Under the pieces are notes generated by a model, which saw only the letters and a list, made by a program, of their open reading frames with translations, made no database searches and was not told where the DNA came from. From Planctomycetota bacterium (GTDB taxonomy: Bacteria > Planctomycetota > Planctomycetia > Planctomycetales > Planctomycetaceae), in assembly GCA_024278285.1 (NCBI GenBank), contig JAJRTM010000740.1, positions 1 through 5,640 on the forward strand: 5,640 nt of DNA. The letters run 5' to 3'. Every line of letters starts with the position of its first letter. The first letter of the stretch is position 1. The position numbers were made by a program, and so were the translations under genes. Of this stretch, positions 1 through 5,225 are shown in pieces.

Positions 1-2106
1 CGTCTGGTTGATGAATGGTTTATCAACATGGATTGGCGGGAAGAGATTATGGAAGTGACCCGCGAAATTGAATGGCTGCCCGAAAGTATTGATGGGCAAA
101 ATCGGGAAGTCGAATGGCTTTCCAACATGCGGGACTGGATGATTTCCAAAAAACGGTTCTGGGGACTGGCGCTGCCGATCTGGGTTGATCCGGAAGACCC
201 GACCGATTTTGACGTGATCGGTTCTCTGGCAGAATTGAAGCAACGAGCTGTTGAAGGGTGGGACGAATTTGAAGGGCAGACGCCTCATCGTCCGTGGATT
301 GATAAGGTCAAAATCAAAAGTGAGAAAACGGGAACAATCCTTTCACGTATTGAAGATGTCGGCAACCCCTGGCTCGATGCGGGGATCACTCCTTTTTCGA
401 CGATGGGATACGGCAACGAAAAGCATCCTGAAATGTGGAAAGAGTGGTTCCCTGCTGATTTTGTGACGGAATGTTTTCCGGGACAGTTTCGCAACTGGTT
501 CTATTCGATGCTCGCTCTTGCGACGATGATGCGCTATGACGAAACGGATAACCCCGCAGAGAAAAAGCCATTCAAAACGTTACTCGGGCATCGCCTGGTG
601 ATGAATGAAGCGGGGCAGCCGATGCACAAATCGGATGGAACTGCAATCTGGTTTGAAGAAGCAGCCGAGCAGTTGGGGGTTGATACAGTCCGCTGGTTAT
701 ATCTGGCACAAAACCCGGCAACCGATTTGCGATTCGGCACCCGTCACGCTGATGAACCGGTTTCGATTCAAACCCCGGAAGGAGAAATCACGCAAACAAA
801 AGAAGGCTTCCAAATTTGCAAAGTGACAAGCGGACCTGCTGATTCGATCCGCAGACAATTTCTGATTCCGCTTTGGAATTCGTACGCCTTTTTCATCAAT
901 TACGCCCGGCTCGATGAGTTCGATCCGAATGCAAAACCGATCCCTTACGAAGAGCGGCAGGAAATTGATCGCTGGCTCCTTTCACGGTTGCAATCGCTCA
1001 TTCAGATGTCTCGCGAATCCTTCACTGCTTACGATACCGCATCGTTTATGAACGCAGCCGGGGAGTTTATTGATGATCTTTCCAACTGGTACATCCGCAG
1101 AAATCGAAAACGTTTCTGGCGAAGTAAAGACGCGACCGATCAGGACAAAACGGCTGCGTATCAGACATTGCATCAGGTGTTAATGACACTGACACAACTG
1201 CTCGCCCCGGCGATTCCGTTTCTGGCCGAGCGTATGTATCAGAATCTTGCCTTTGGCATCGACCTGCATGAACAAGCCGATGCAACACGAGATGCAGCAC
1301 TCCCCGAATCGGTCCACCTTTGTGATTATCCTGCTGTCGATGAAGCGTTGTTTGATGAAGTCCTCAACCAGCGAACCGCGACCGTGCAGCGAGTCGTGAA
1401 ACTCGGGCATCAGGTACGAGAAGTGGCCAGTTTGCGAGTGCGTCAACCGCTGGCGGAAATTCGTATTTGTGTGAAAGACGATCAACAGCGAGCCGCGATC
1501 AGCGAATTTACAGAAGTCATTTCAGACGAACTAAACATCAAAGAAGTAACCGCCGTCGAAACACTCGAAGGGATTGTGCAATACAGTTATAAGCCGAATC
1601 TGAAAACCCTCGGCCCAAAATACGGCAAACTACTCGGCATCATCCGCAAAGAATTACCGGATCTGGATGCAACACTACTCGACCCATTACGCAGCGGCGA
1701 AAACGTGACCATCAACTTGGCAGGTAACGAATTAAACCTCGAACCAAACGATGTTCTCGTCAGCACCAAACAAGCCAGCGACTGGGGCTGTGCAGACGAC
1801 GGCGAAATTCAGGTAGCCGTCGCCACCGAACTAAGCGAACCCCTCATCCTCGAAGGCATGGCCCGCGATTTCGTACGCCACATCCAACAAGCAAGAAAAG
1901 ACAACGGCTTAGAAATCGAAAACCGAATCAAAATTCTCTACACCTCAGAAAGCGACACCGTTCACAAAGCCATCGAACAATGGAAGAATTACATCTGCGA
2001 AGAAACATTAGCGAACGAAATCAAAAACGATCCACAAACAGAATCCACAGGAAAACAAGGCAGCGTCGGTGATGCACAGGTGCAAATTGTGATTGAGAAA
2101 GTTTGA
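1..2106 (+). CDS. ileS: Isoleucyl-tRNA synthetase, 3' part (5' end outside window)
   Basis: Class I aminoacyl-tRNA synthetase that charges tRNA-Ile in the cytoplasm. The frame is open from base 1 (RLVDEWFIN precedes the first ATG at 28), so the ATG is internal and 701 codons are visible; the full family is roughly 1000-1100 residues. Counting from the codon at 28: the RFWG segment of the catalytic domain is near residues 43-46, GNPWLDAG at 112-119, [10 protein letters not shown] at 151-160, and the signature loop PMHKS at 198-202, replacing KMSKS. From memory, PMHKS is normal in one large IleRS subtype, so I do not read it as a defect. The anticodon-binding helical domain follows (about 310-380, with WLLSRL and NWYIRRNR), then the C-terminal extension ending with the Q-x-A-R-K-x-x-G-L-E-I block. 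Stop TGA at 2104-2106. No terminator is seen before the next gene, 40 bases downstream. From about position 1500 the coding strand becomes clearly poorer in G and in G-ending codons, and part of the tail is duplicated at 3986-4053. Confidence 0.96.
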   Translation, partial: RLVDEWFINMDWREEIMEVTREIEWLPESIDGQNREVEWLSNMRDWMISKKRFWGLALPIWVDPEDPTDFDVIGSLAELKQRAVEGWDEFEGQTPHRPWIDKVKIKSEKTGTILSRIEDVGNPWLDAGITPFSTMGYGNEKHPEMWKEWFPADFVTECFPGQFRNWFYSMLALATMMRYDETDNPAEKKPFKTLLGHRLVMNEAGQPMHKSDGTAIWFEEAAEQLGVDTVRWLYLAQNPATDLRFGTRHADEPVSIQTPEGEITQTKEGFQICKVTSGPADSIRRQFLIPLWNSYAFFINYARLDEFDPNAKPIPYEERQEIDRWLLSRLQSLIQMSRESFTAYDTASFMNAAGEFIDDLSNWYIRRNRKRFWRSKDATDQDKTAAYQTLHQVLMTLTQLLAPAIPFLAERMYQNLAFGIDLHEQADATRDAALPESVHLCDYPAVDEALFDEVLNQRTATVQRVVKLGHQVREVASLRVRQPLAEIRICVKDDQQRAAISEFTEVISDELNIKEVTAVETLEGIVQYSYKPNLKTLGPKYGKLLGIIRKELPDLDATLLDPLRSGENVTINLAGNELNLEPNDVLVSTKQASDWGCADDGEIQVAVATELSEPLILEGMARDFVRHIQQARKDNGLEIENRIKILYTSESDTVHKAIEQWKNYICEETLANEIKNDPQTESTGKQGSVGDAQVQIVIEKV

Positions 2107-2130
2107 TTAAATTAGCTAGCCGGTTCAATA

Positions 2131-2138
2131 GGAAGGAG
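2131..2138 (+). promoter_or_regulatory. Strong ribosome binding site of the HEPN gene
   Basis: GGAAGGAG lies 8 bases before the ATG at 2147. It is a near-consensus Shine-Dalgarno sequence, whereas the LipM-like gene in this window has none. It fixes the start of the downstream gene and hints that the gene came from a host that relies on strong Shine-Dalgarno sites. Confidence 0.85.
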
Positions 2139-2146
2139 AATAATCA

Positions 2147-2959
2147 ATGAGTCACTCACGTATAGAATTAGCTAAATTAGAATTAGCTAAATCGATTGTA
2201 ATGGAATTAGAACAAAAAAAGCATCTGCACGACTGGAAGTCTGAAGAGGTAATCAAGTTTATTGCCAGTAAAATGAAGCATTTTGATGATAATTTCGTAA
2301 TAGATATTTTCAATAAATGTGACTTGAGTATACATGATGTGCAATCCACTTTGAGCGGTCTTAAATTGGAAGGTTGGCTCGATACAAAATCAGAAGGATT
2401 CACCCTTGTATTGTACACGCCGAGAAAAAAACAGGAAGAGTATTCCTCTTGGATGAAAGAGCAGGAAAATATTGAACCTGAACCTGAAGTAGTTGAAATT
2501 TCAGAATCGTTGACTGATCTCGAATCTCAAATTGCTAATTCTGAAGAACGAGTTTTTTATGAGGAAACACGGCTTTGCCTAAAAGCAAAAGCGTATCGTG
2601 CAGCTATCGTAATGGGTTGGAATCTCATTTATGATCATTTGATACGCTGGGTCTACTTTGACCAAAAGAATCTTAATGATTTCAACAAGGATTTAATTAC
2701 ACGTTGGATAAATAAAAGGAAGAACCAAAAATACACACCAATTGTTGATCTGGATGACTTTGGGAACATTAAAGAGTCTATGGTTGTTGACGTATGCCAT
2801 AAATCGAAACTGATCGATAAACACGACTTTGAAGCACTTGACTCTGGGCTAAAAAAACGAAACAAATTTGCCCATCCCAATAGTACCCAAACTGCAGATG
2901 GTCCAATTGCATCTGGACATGTTTCGGAACTTGTAAATCTAATGCTTAGATTAAAATAG
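2147..2959 (+). CDS. Orphan protein with winged-helix-like N-terminus and HEPN-like C-terminus
   Basis: I do not recognise a named family for this 270-residue protein. The start is set by GGAAGGAG 8 bases upstream. Residues 1-95 are helical and end in a pattern like the last helix and wing of a winged helix (TLSGLKLEGWLD then FTLVLYTPR, about 68-93), which would fit nucleic-acid binding. An acidic linker (EPEPEVVEISE, 110-120) joins it to a helical C-terminal domain (about 125-268) with an amphipathic helix KAYRAAIVMGWNLIYDHLIR and, at 238-243, R-N-K-F-A-H followed by P. This is the Rx4H motif of HEPN domains, with a polar residue after the Arg as in many HEPN RNases of toxin, abortive-infection and CRISPR systems. 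No signal peptide or membrane segment is seen. The gene is much more AT-rich than ileS, which supports horizontal gain. No nucleotidyltransferase (MNT) antitoxin partner is adjacent. RNase activity is inference; the gene call itself is solid. Confidence 0.82.
   Translation: MSHSRIELAKLELAKSIVMELEQKKHLHDWKSEEVIKFIASKMKHFDDNFVIDIFNKCDLSIHDVQSTLSGLKLEGWLDTKSEGFTLVLYTPRKKQEEYSSWMKEQENIEPEPEVVEISESLTDLESQIANSEERVFYEETRLCLKAKAYRAAIVMGWNLIYDHLIRWVYFDQKNLNDFNKDLITRWINKRKNQKYTPIVDLDDFGNIKESMVVDVCHKSKLIDKHDFEALDSGLKKRNKFAHPNSTQTADGPIASGHVSELVNLMLRLK
2163..2192 (+). repeat. Perfect 15-bp tandem duplication inside the HEPN gene
   Basis: TAGAATTAGCTAAAT occurs twice head to tail (2163-2177 and 2178-2192). 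It adds five codons in frame and gives the protein sequence ELAKLELAK near its N-terminus. The shared 9-mer AATTAGCTA is also present just upstream of the gene at 2110-2118. It may be replication slippage in AT-rich DNA. Confidence 0.9.
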
Positions 2960-2962
2960 TTT

Positions 2963-3150
<188 letters not shown>

Positions 3151-3160
3151 GGCTGGTAAC

Positions 3161-3220
3161 CTGAGTTGATTTATTAACCGGGGCGGCGTAGCCGTCAGAG
3201 GAATTTGGGAAAGAGTAATT
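3161..3220 (+). repeat. Dispersed direct repeat, copy A
   Basis: This segment matches 4321-4380 in the same orientation at a constant offset of 1160 bases. The core from TTATTAACCG through GGCGTAGCCGTCAGAGG (3171-3201) has a single mismatch (C/T at 3184). Identity falls off at both edges, with an apparent 1-base indel near 3216. A small hairpin at GTTGA-TTTA-TTAAC opens the repeat. The two copies bracket the toxin-antitoxin operon and the ileS remnant. Confidence 0.88.
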
Positions 3221-3291
3221 TGTTATTGGGCGTTAATGCTTGGGGGATTTTCGCACAGGTCTTTTGGTGATTGTGTCAGTCCAGATTCGTC

Positions 3292-3321
3292 TTGATAACT
3301 GACCTACTCTTCTGTTACAAT
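3292..3321 (+). promoter_or_regulatory. Sigma70-type promoter of the toxin-antitoxin operon
   Basis: TTGATA (3292-3297) and TACAAT (3316-3321) are separated by 18 bases, and the start codon at 3354 lies about 30 bases beyond the -10 box. Both hexamers match the sigma70 consensus at five of six positions. The placement directly in front of the two-gene operon supports the call. Confidence 0.65.
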
Positions 3322-3333
3322 ATATATTAACAG
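3312..3333. promoter_or_regulatory. Candidate operator overlapping the -10 box
   Basis: The perfect inverted repeat CTGTTA-N10-TAACAG has half-site centres 16 bases apart, and its left half overlaps the -10 hexamer TACAAT. An AT-only spacer and 6-bp dyad arms suit a dimeric helix-turn-helix repressor. The obvious candidate is the XRE protein encoded second in the operon, giving the autoregulation usual for toxin-antitoxin loci. Binding is inference. Confidence 0.55.
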
Positions 3334-3342
3334 TTCGCCCAG

Positions 3343-3347
3343 AAGGA
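3343..3347 (+). promoter_or_regulatory. Ribosome binding site that selects the ATG at 3354
   Basis: AAGGA lies 6 bases before ATG 3354 but only 3 bases before the in-frame GTG at 3351. The ATG is therefore the likelier start, giving a 77-residue protein. Confidence 0.7.
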
Positions 3348-3353
3348 TCAGTG

Positions 3354-3587
3354 ATGGCTTTTTACTTTTTTATCTGGGATGGTGAAAATGATGGGCATAT
3401 TGATGAACATGGAGTAACTTACGAAGAAGCAGAGTATGTTGTTTGTTACCCGGATGACAAAACAATTAGCCGCTCGTCTGGACGCAATGCAGCCTACGGG
3501 TATACGCCCAATGGAAAGCGATTGTTTGTTGCGTACGAAATGATTGATGAAGATACCGTTCACGTTATTACTGCTTATGAGGTGTAA
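3354..3587 (+). CDS. BrnT-like small protein, probable toxin of a toxin-antitoxin pair
   Basis: A 77-residue protein with the layout of BrnT toxins, which are RelE-fold ribonucleases. An N-terminal I-W-D-x-E-N strand-helix start (residues 7-12) leads to E-H-G-V-T-x-E-E-A-E (18-27), then a variable loop with R40 and R44, then G-K-R-L-F-V-A-Y (54-61) and a last strand HVITAYEV (70-77). In classical BrnT the last strand reads I-S-A-R; here the Arg position is Tyr (TAY, 73-75). Either catalysis differs or this is a sister family. The start is ATG 3354 with AAGGA upstream. The gene has its own promoter and operator and is followed after one base by an XRE regulator gene, the compact toxin-first order seen in BrnT and HigB loci. 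No signal or membrane segment is seen. The coding call is good; RNase function is inference from resemblance. Confidence 0.8.
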   Translation: MAFYFFIWDGENDGHIDEHGVTYEEAEYVVCYPDDKTISRSSGRNAAYGYTPNGKRLFVAYEMIDEDTVHVITAYEV

Positions 3588-3588
3588 G

Positions 3589-3963
3589 ATGAAACAAACA
3601 AAGAAAGTCAAAATCAAACGAATTAAAACGCACCCAAAGTTAACCCCTGAAAAAAAAGAAGAACTACAAAGGGCAGCAAAACAGGAGGAACAGGGACGGT
3701 TAAGCATTGAGATTCAAGAGGATCATGCGAGAGCAGTGCATCGCGTAGAGGCAGTACGAATGGTTCGTTCTATCGTCAATGAATTAGCGGAAGAAAAAAT
3801 AAAGCGGAAATTATCGTATGGCGATTTAGCTAAACGAACAGGAATCGAACGCCCAGCTCTGAATCGCCTGCTGACTGGCAAGCAGGAAAACACCACTATT
3901 GAAACGCTCGTAAGAATCGCCAGTGCAATGGACTGTAAACTGACTCTTACAATCGGTGAATAA
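3589..3963 (+). CDS. XRE-family helix-turn-helix protein, probable antitoxin and autorepressor
   Basis: A 124-residue protein. Its start ATG lies one base after the toxin stop codon, with GAGGTG (3579-3584) inside the end of the toxin gene, so the two are probably translationally coupled. I prefer this start to the in-frame ATG at 3544, which would overlap the toxin by 44 bases. The lysine-rich N-terminus (MKQTKKVKIKRIK) and the middle helical part (20-70) probably hold the toxin-binding region. Residues 74-112 are an XRE/HTH_3 domain: L-S-Y-G-D-L-A-K-R-T-G (75-85), recognition helix E-R-P-A-L-N-R-L-L-T-G (87-97), then T-I-E-T-L-V-R-I-A-S-A-M (103-114). The role would be to neutralise the toxin and repress the operon through the dyad at 3312-3333. 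Classical BrnA antitoxins use a ribbon-helix-helix fold instead, so this is a mixed pairing. It could also be a HigA-like regulator. Confidence 0.85.
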   Translation: MKQTKKVKIKRIKTHPKLTPEKKEELQRAAKQEEQGRLSIEIQEDHARAVHRVEAVRMVRSIVNELAEEKIKRKLSYGDLAKRTGIERPALNRLLTGKQENTTIETLVRIASAMDCKLTLTIGE

Positions 3964-3985
3964 ACAAAGTATTCGAATCTTATAT

Positions 3986-4053
3986 ACGTGCAGCAAACAA
4001 GAAAAGACATCGGCTTAGAAATCGAAAACCGCATCAAAATTCTCTACACTTAA
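3986..4053 (+). pseudogene. Decayed duplicate of an ileS 3' segment
   Basis: Bases 3986-4050 align without gaps to ileS 1880-1944 at an offset of 2106: 58 of 65 identical by hand, and 50 of 52 in the core 3998-4049. The reading frame is preserved and encodes VQQTRKDIGLEIENR then IKILYT, against [15 protein letters not shown] then IKILYT in ileS. A 4-base deletion after the Thr codon then makes a TAA stop (4051-4053). The remaining 150 bases or so of the ileS end are absent; the sequence runs directly into the inverted repeat at 4053-4166. No start codon or ribosome site belongs to it. It is a remnant of duplication or recombination, not a gene. Confidence 0.9.
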
Positions 4054-4166
4054 GCGACGTAGGGTACGCTGTGCGTACCATGCTTGCAGGGGAATATCTA
4101 CTACAATGGCAATTATATTCTCTGACGTGAGTCACAATTGGTGTGCACAGCACACCCTACGTTGCT
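4053..4166. repeat. Inverted-repeat intergenic element, GTAGGGT...ACCCTAC
   Basis: Arms of 28 bases (4053-4080 and 4139-4166) match at about 23 positions as reverse complements, with a spacer of 58 bases. Several mismatches would still be G-U pairs in RNA. The arm contains GTAGGGT, the same terminal motif as the element at 2963-3150, so the two are probably related members of one intergenic repeat class. The left arm fuses to the ileS remnant. There is no coding potential. Confidence 0.8.
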
Positions 4167-4248
4167 GAGCAGCCCGGCCACAGGATTCATAAATTCCGCC
4201 TGAATACCAAACGCAGGACATTGTTGATGTGTTCGAGATTATGTAGTG

Positions 4249-4286
4249 AAATGTAGGTTTGGATAGCGAGTGCGTATCCCAACATT
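4249..4286. repeat. Imperfect inverted repeat, AAATGT...ACATTT
   Basis: AAATGT (4249-4254) and TTGGATA (4259-4265) face TATCCCA (4275-4281) and ACATTT (4281-4286), making an imperfect hairpin with small bulges. It looks like another member of the repeated intergenic DNA. The rest of 4167-4320 shows no gene, promoter or further structure that I can support. Confidence 0.55.
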
Positions 4287-4320
4287 TGCGGGGCGGTTCT
4301 CTCAAAACCACACGGGTGGT

Positions 4321-4380
4321 CCGGGTTAATTTATTAACCGGGGTGGCGTAGCCGTCAGAGGGATTTGGAAAAGAGGTAAC
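4321..4380 (+). repeat. Dispersed direct repeat, copy B
   Basis: Second copy of the repeat at 3161-3220, same orientation. It opens with a small hairpin, GTTAA-TTTA-TTAAC, and its 3' edge AAGAGGTAA is the left arm of the terminator that follows. In copy A the corresponding edge reads AAGAGTAA and no hairpin follows. The repeat may therefore originally be part of a terminator-bearing unit. Confidence 0.88.
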
Positions 4381-4413
4381 ACTTCAGCCGTCTGAAGTTT
4401 TACCTCTTTTTTT
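4371..4413 (+). terminator. Strong intrinsic terminator between convergent gene sets
   Basis: The hairpin has a 9-bp lower stem AAGAGGTAA / TTACCTCTT, one C-T mismatch, a 7-bp upper stem ACTTCAG / CTGAAGT and the loop CCGT, followed by a run of seven T (4407-4413). On the minus strand four T follow the same stem, so it can also work, more weakly, for the lipM-side operon. It lies between the rightward toxin-antitoxin operon and the leftward gcvPB-lipM operon. Confidence 0.9.
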
Positions 4414-4498
4414 CTTTTGTCTCAGTGTTCTCGGCATCGGCGTGGATCACATCTTTCTTTTTCGTGGTAATAATATCCTGCCACTTTTGCGCAGCATC
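4400..4498 (-). other. Coding-like remnant with no start, ending in the terminator arm
   Basis: On the minus strand a 32-codon open stretch reads DAAQKWQDIITTKKKDV then IHADAENTETKEKKR and ends at a TAA inside the terminator stem (4400-4402). It looks like a charged protein C-terminus, but an in-frame TAA sits directly before it (4499-4501), it has no start codon, and it is out of frame with the LipM gene that ends at 4513. It may be a fossil of a lost gene or a chance opening in A-rich DNA. Apart from this and the terminator I see nothing in 4414-4512. Confidence 0.25.
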
Positions 4499-4512
4499 TT
4501 ATTGATAAGAGC

Positions 4513-5208
4513 TTAATCTTTTAAAACCTCGATACACGAAAACGAGCCCTCGGACCAAGCAGGGGCAAGTTCAGAGAGATGACTAACCAAATTTTGGCAA
4601 AAAGCATCTTCATCGACCACTACATTTGCCAGTTCATCAATGCCCGGGACTTCGGGGGCGTGGGGAGATTGTTTCAAAATCAAACTGCCATGTTGCAGGA
4701 TCGCTCCTTTTCTTCTGCGTTGAGCGCTGCCGAGTATTTTGTGATCGCCGATGATTATATCGTGACAATCGCCCCGTAAAAAACAGAGAAATCGATGGTT
4801 GATTTCTTTTTGCTCTTCCCCCCGCATCCGGGCAGACACGCCCTGCATCGACAAAACATCGATAATCGCCTGATGCACAATGCCGTACAACTTGACGGGC
4901 GTTGATGCGAGCGGATGTATCGCCGGGATTGCGAAGGAATAGGTTATTTCCTGATCGTGCAAGATCGCCCCGCCCCCCGAAAGGCGGCGAACTTTCGGAA
5001 GATTTTCAAAACGCTTCGGGATTTCCTTGCCCGTCTTTTCCTGAAAATAGCCCAGGCTCAAAGTCGGTTCTTCCCAACGATAAAAACGCAATGAAGTTTC
5101 GTCCGCTTCGATGGCTCGCTGCAGCAGCCATTCATCATGTGCCATGTTGAACTCACCGGAAATTGGGGCGAGATCAAAATAGAGTTTGCCTTCGGTTGCA
5201 GGTTTCAT
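4513..5208 (-). CDS. LipM/LplA-family octanoyl- or lipoyltransferase
   Basis: A 231-residue cytoplasmic enzyme of the biotin/lipoate ligase fold that attaches octanoate or lipoate to lipoyl-domain lysines. Visible motifs: an N-terminal strand-helix block with N-M-A-x-D-E (21-26), R-R-L-S-G-G-G-A-I-L-H (74-84, the acyl-binding RRxxGGG loop), C-F at 142-143, H-K-I-L-G-S-A-Q-R-R-R-K-G (156-168, with the conserved Lys157), and L-Q-H-G-S-L (171-176). The Cys before Phe matches the position of the catalytic Cys in LipM octanoyltransferases, so I favour octanoyl transfer from octanoyl-ACP over ATP-dependent lipoate ligation; LplA remains possible. It is somewhat shorter than Bacillus LipM (about 280). 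The ATG at 5208 follows the gcvPB stop by 17 bases, so the two are probably one operon and the H-protein of glycine cleavage is the natural substrate. No Shine-Dalgarno site is evident. Stop TAA at 4513-4515. Confidence 0.88.
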   Translation of the reverse strand: MKPATEGKLYFDLAPISGEFNMAHDEWLLQRAIEADETSLRFYRWEEPTLSLGYFQEKTGKEIPKRFENLPKVRRLSGGGAILHDQEITYSFAIPAIHPLASTPVKLYGIVHQAIIDVLSMQGVSARMRGEEQKEINHRFLCFLRGDCHDIIIGDHKILGSAQRRRKGAILQHGSLILKQSPHAPEVPGIDELANVVVDEDAFCQNLVSHLSELAPAWSEGSFSCIEVLKD

Positions 5209-5225
5209 AGAAATATTGTTTTCGT

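Noticed and set aside
622..633. Degenerate KMSKS motif (PMHKS) as a sign of an inactive synthetase
   Set aside because: The catalytic Lys and Ser of the motif are kept, and I recall PMHKS as the normal form in a large IleRS subtype; surrounding motifs are intact.
1180..1485. 101-codon minus-strand frame inside ileS
   Set aside because: Shadow of a strongly conserved synthetase frame.
2103..2130. Possible promoter TTGATT / TCAATA before the HEPN gene
   Set aside because: The -10 match is poor and transcription would start in or next to the ribosome site, so translation would be impaired. The gene may instead share the ileS transcript.
3544..3588. Longer XRE protein starting at ATG 3544
   Set aside because: It would overlap the toxin gene by 44 bases, and the extra 15 residues are an out-of-frame reading of the toxin end; GAGGTG favours the ATG at 3589.
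3348..3707. 119-codon minus-strand frame opposite the toxin gene
   Set aside because: The plus-strand gene has promoter, ribosome site and family motifs; the antisense frame is Ser/Cys/Phe-rich shadow sequence.
3723..4037. 104-codon minus-strand frame opposite the XRE gene
   Set aside because: It is antisense to a clear helix-turn-helix gene and extends into the ileS remnant; no start signal.
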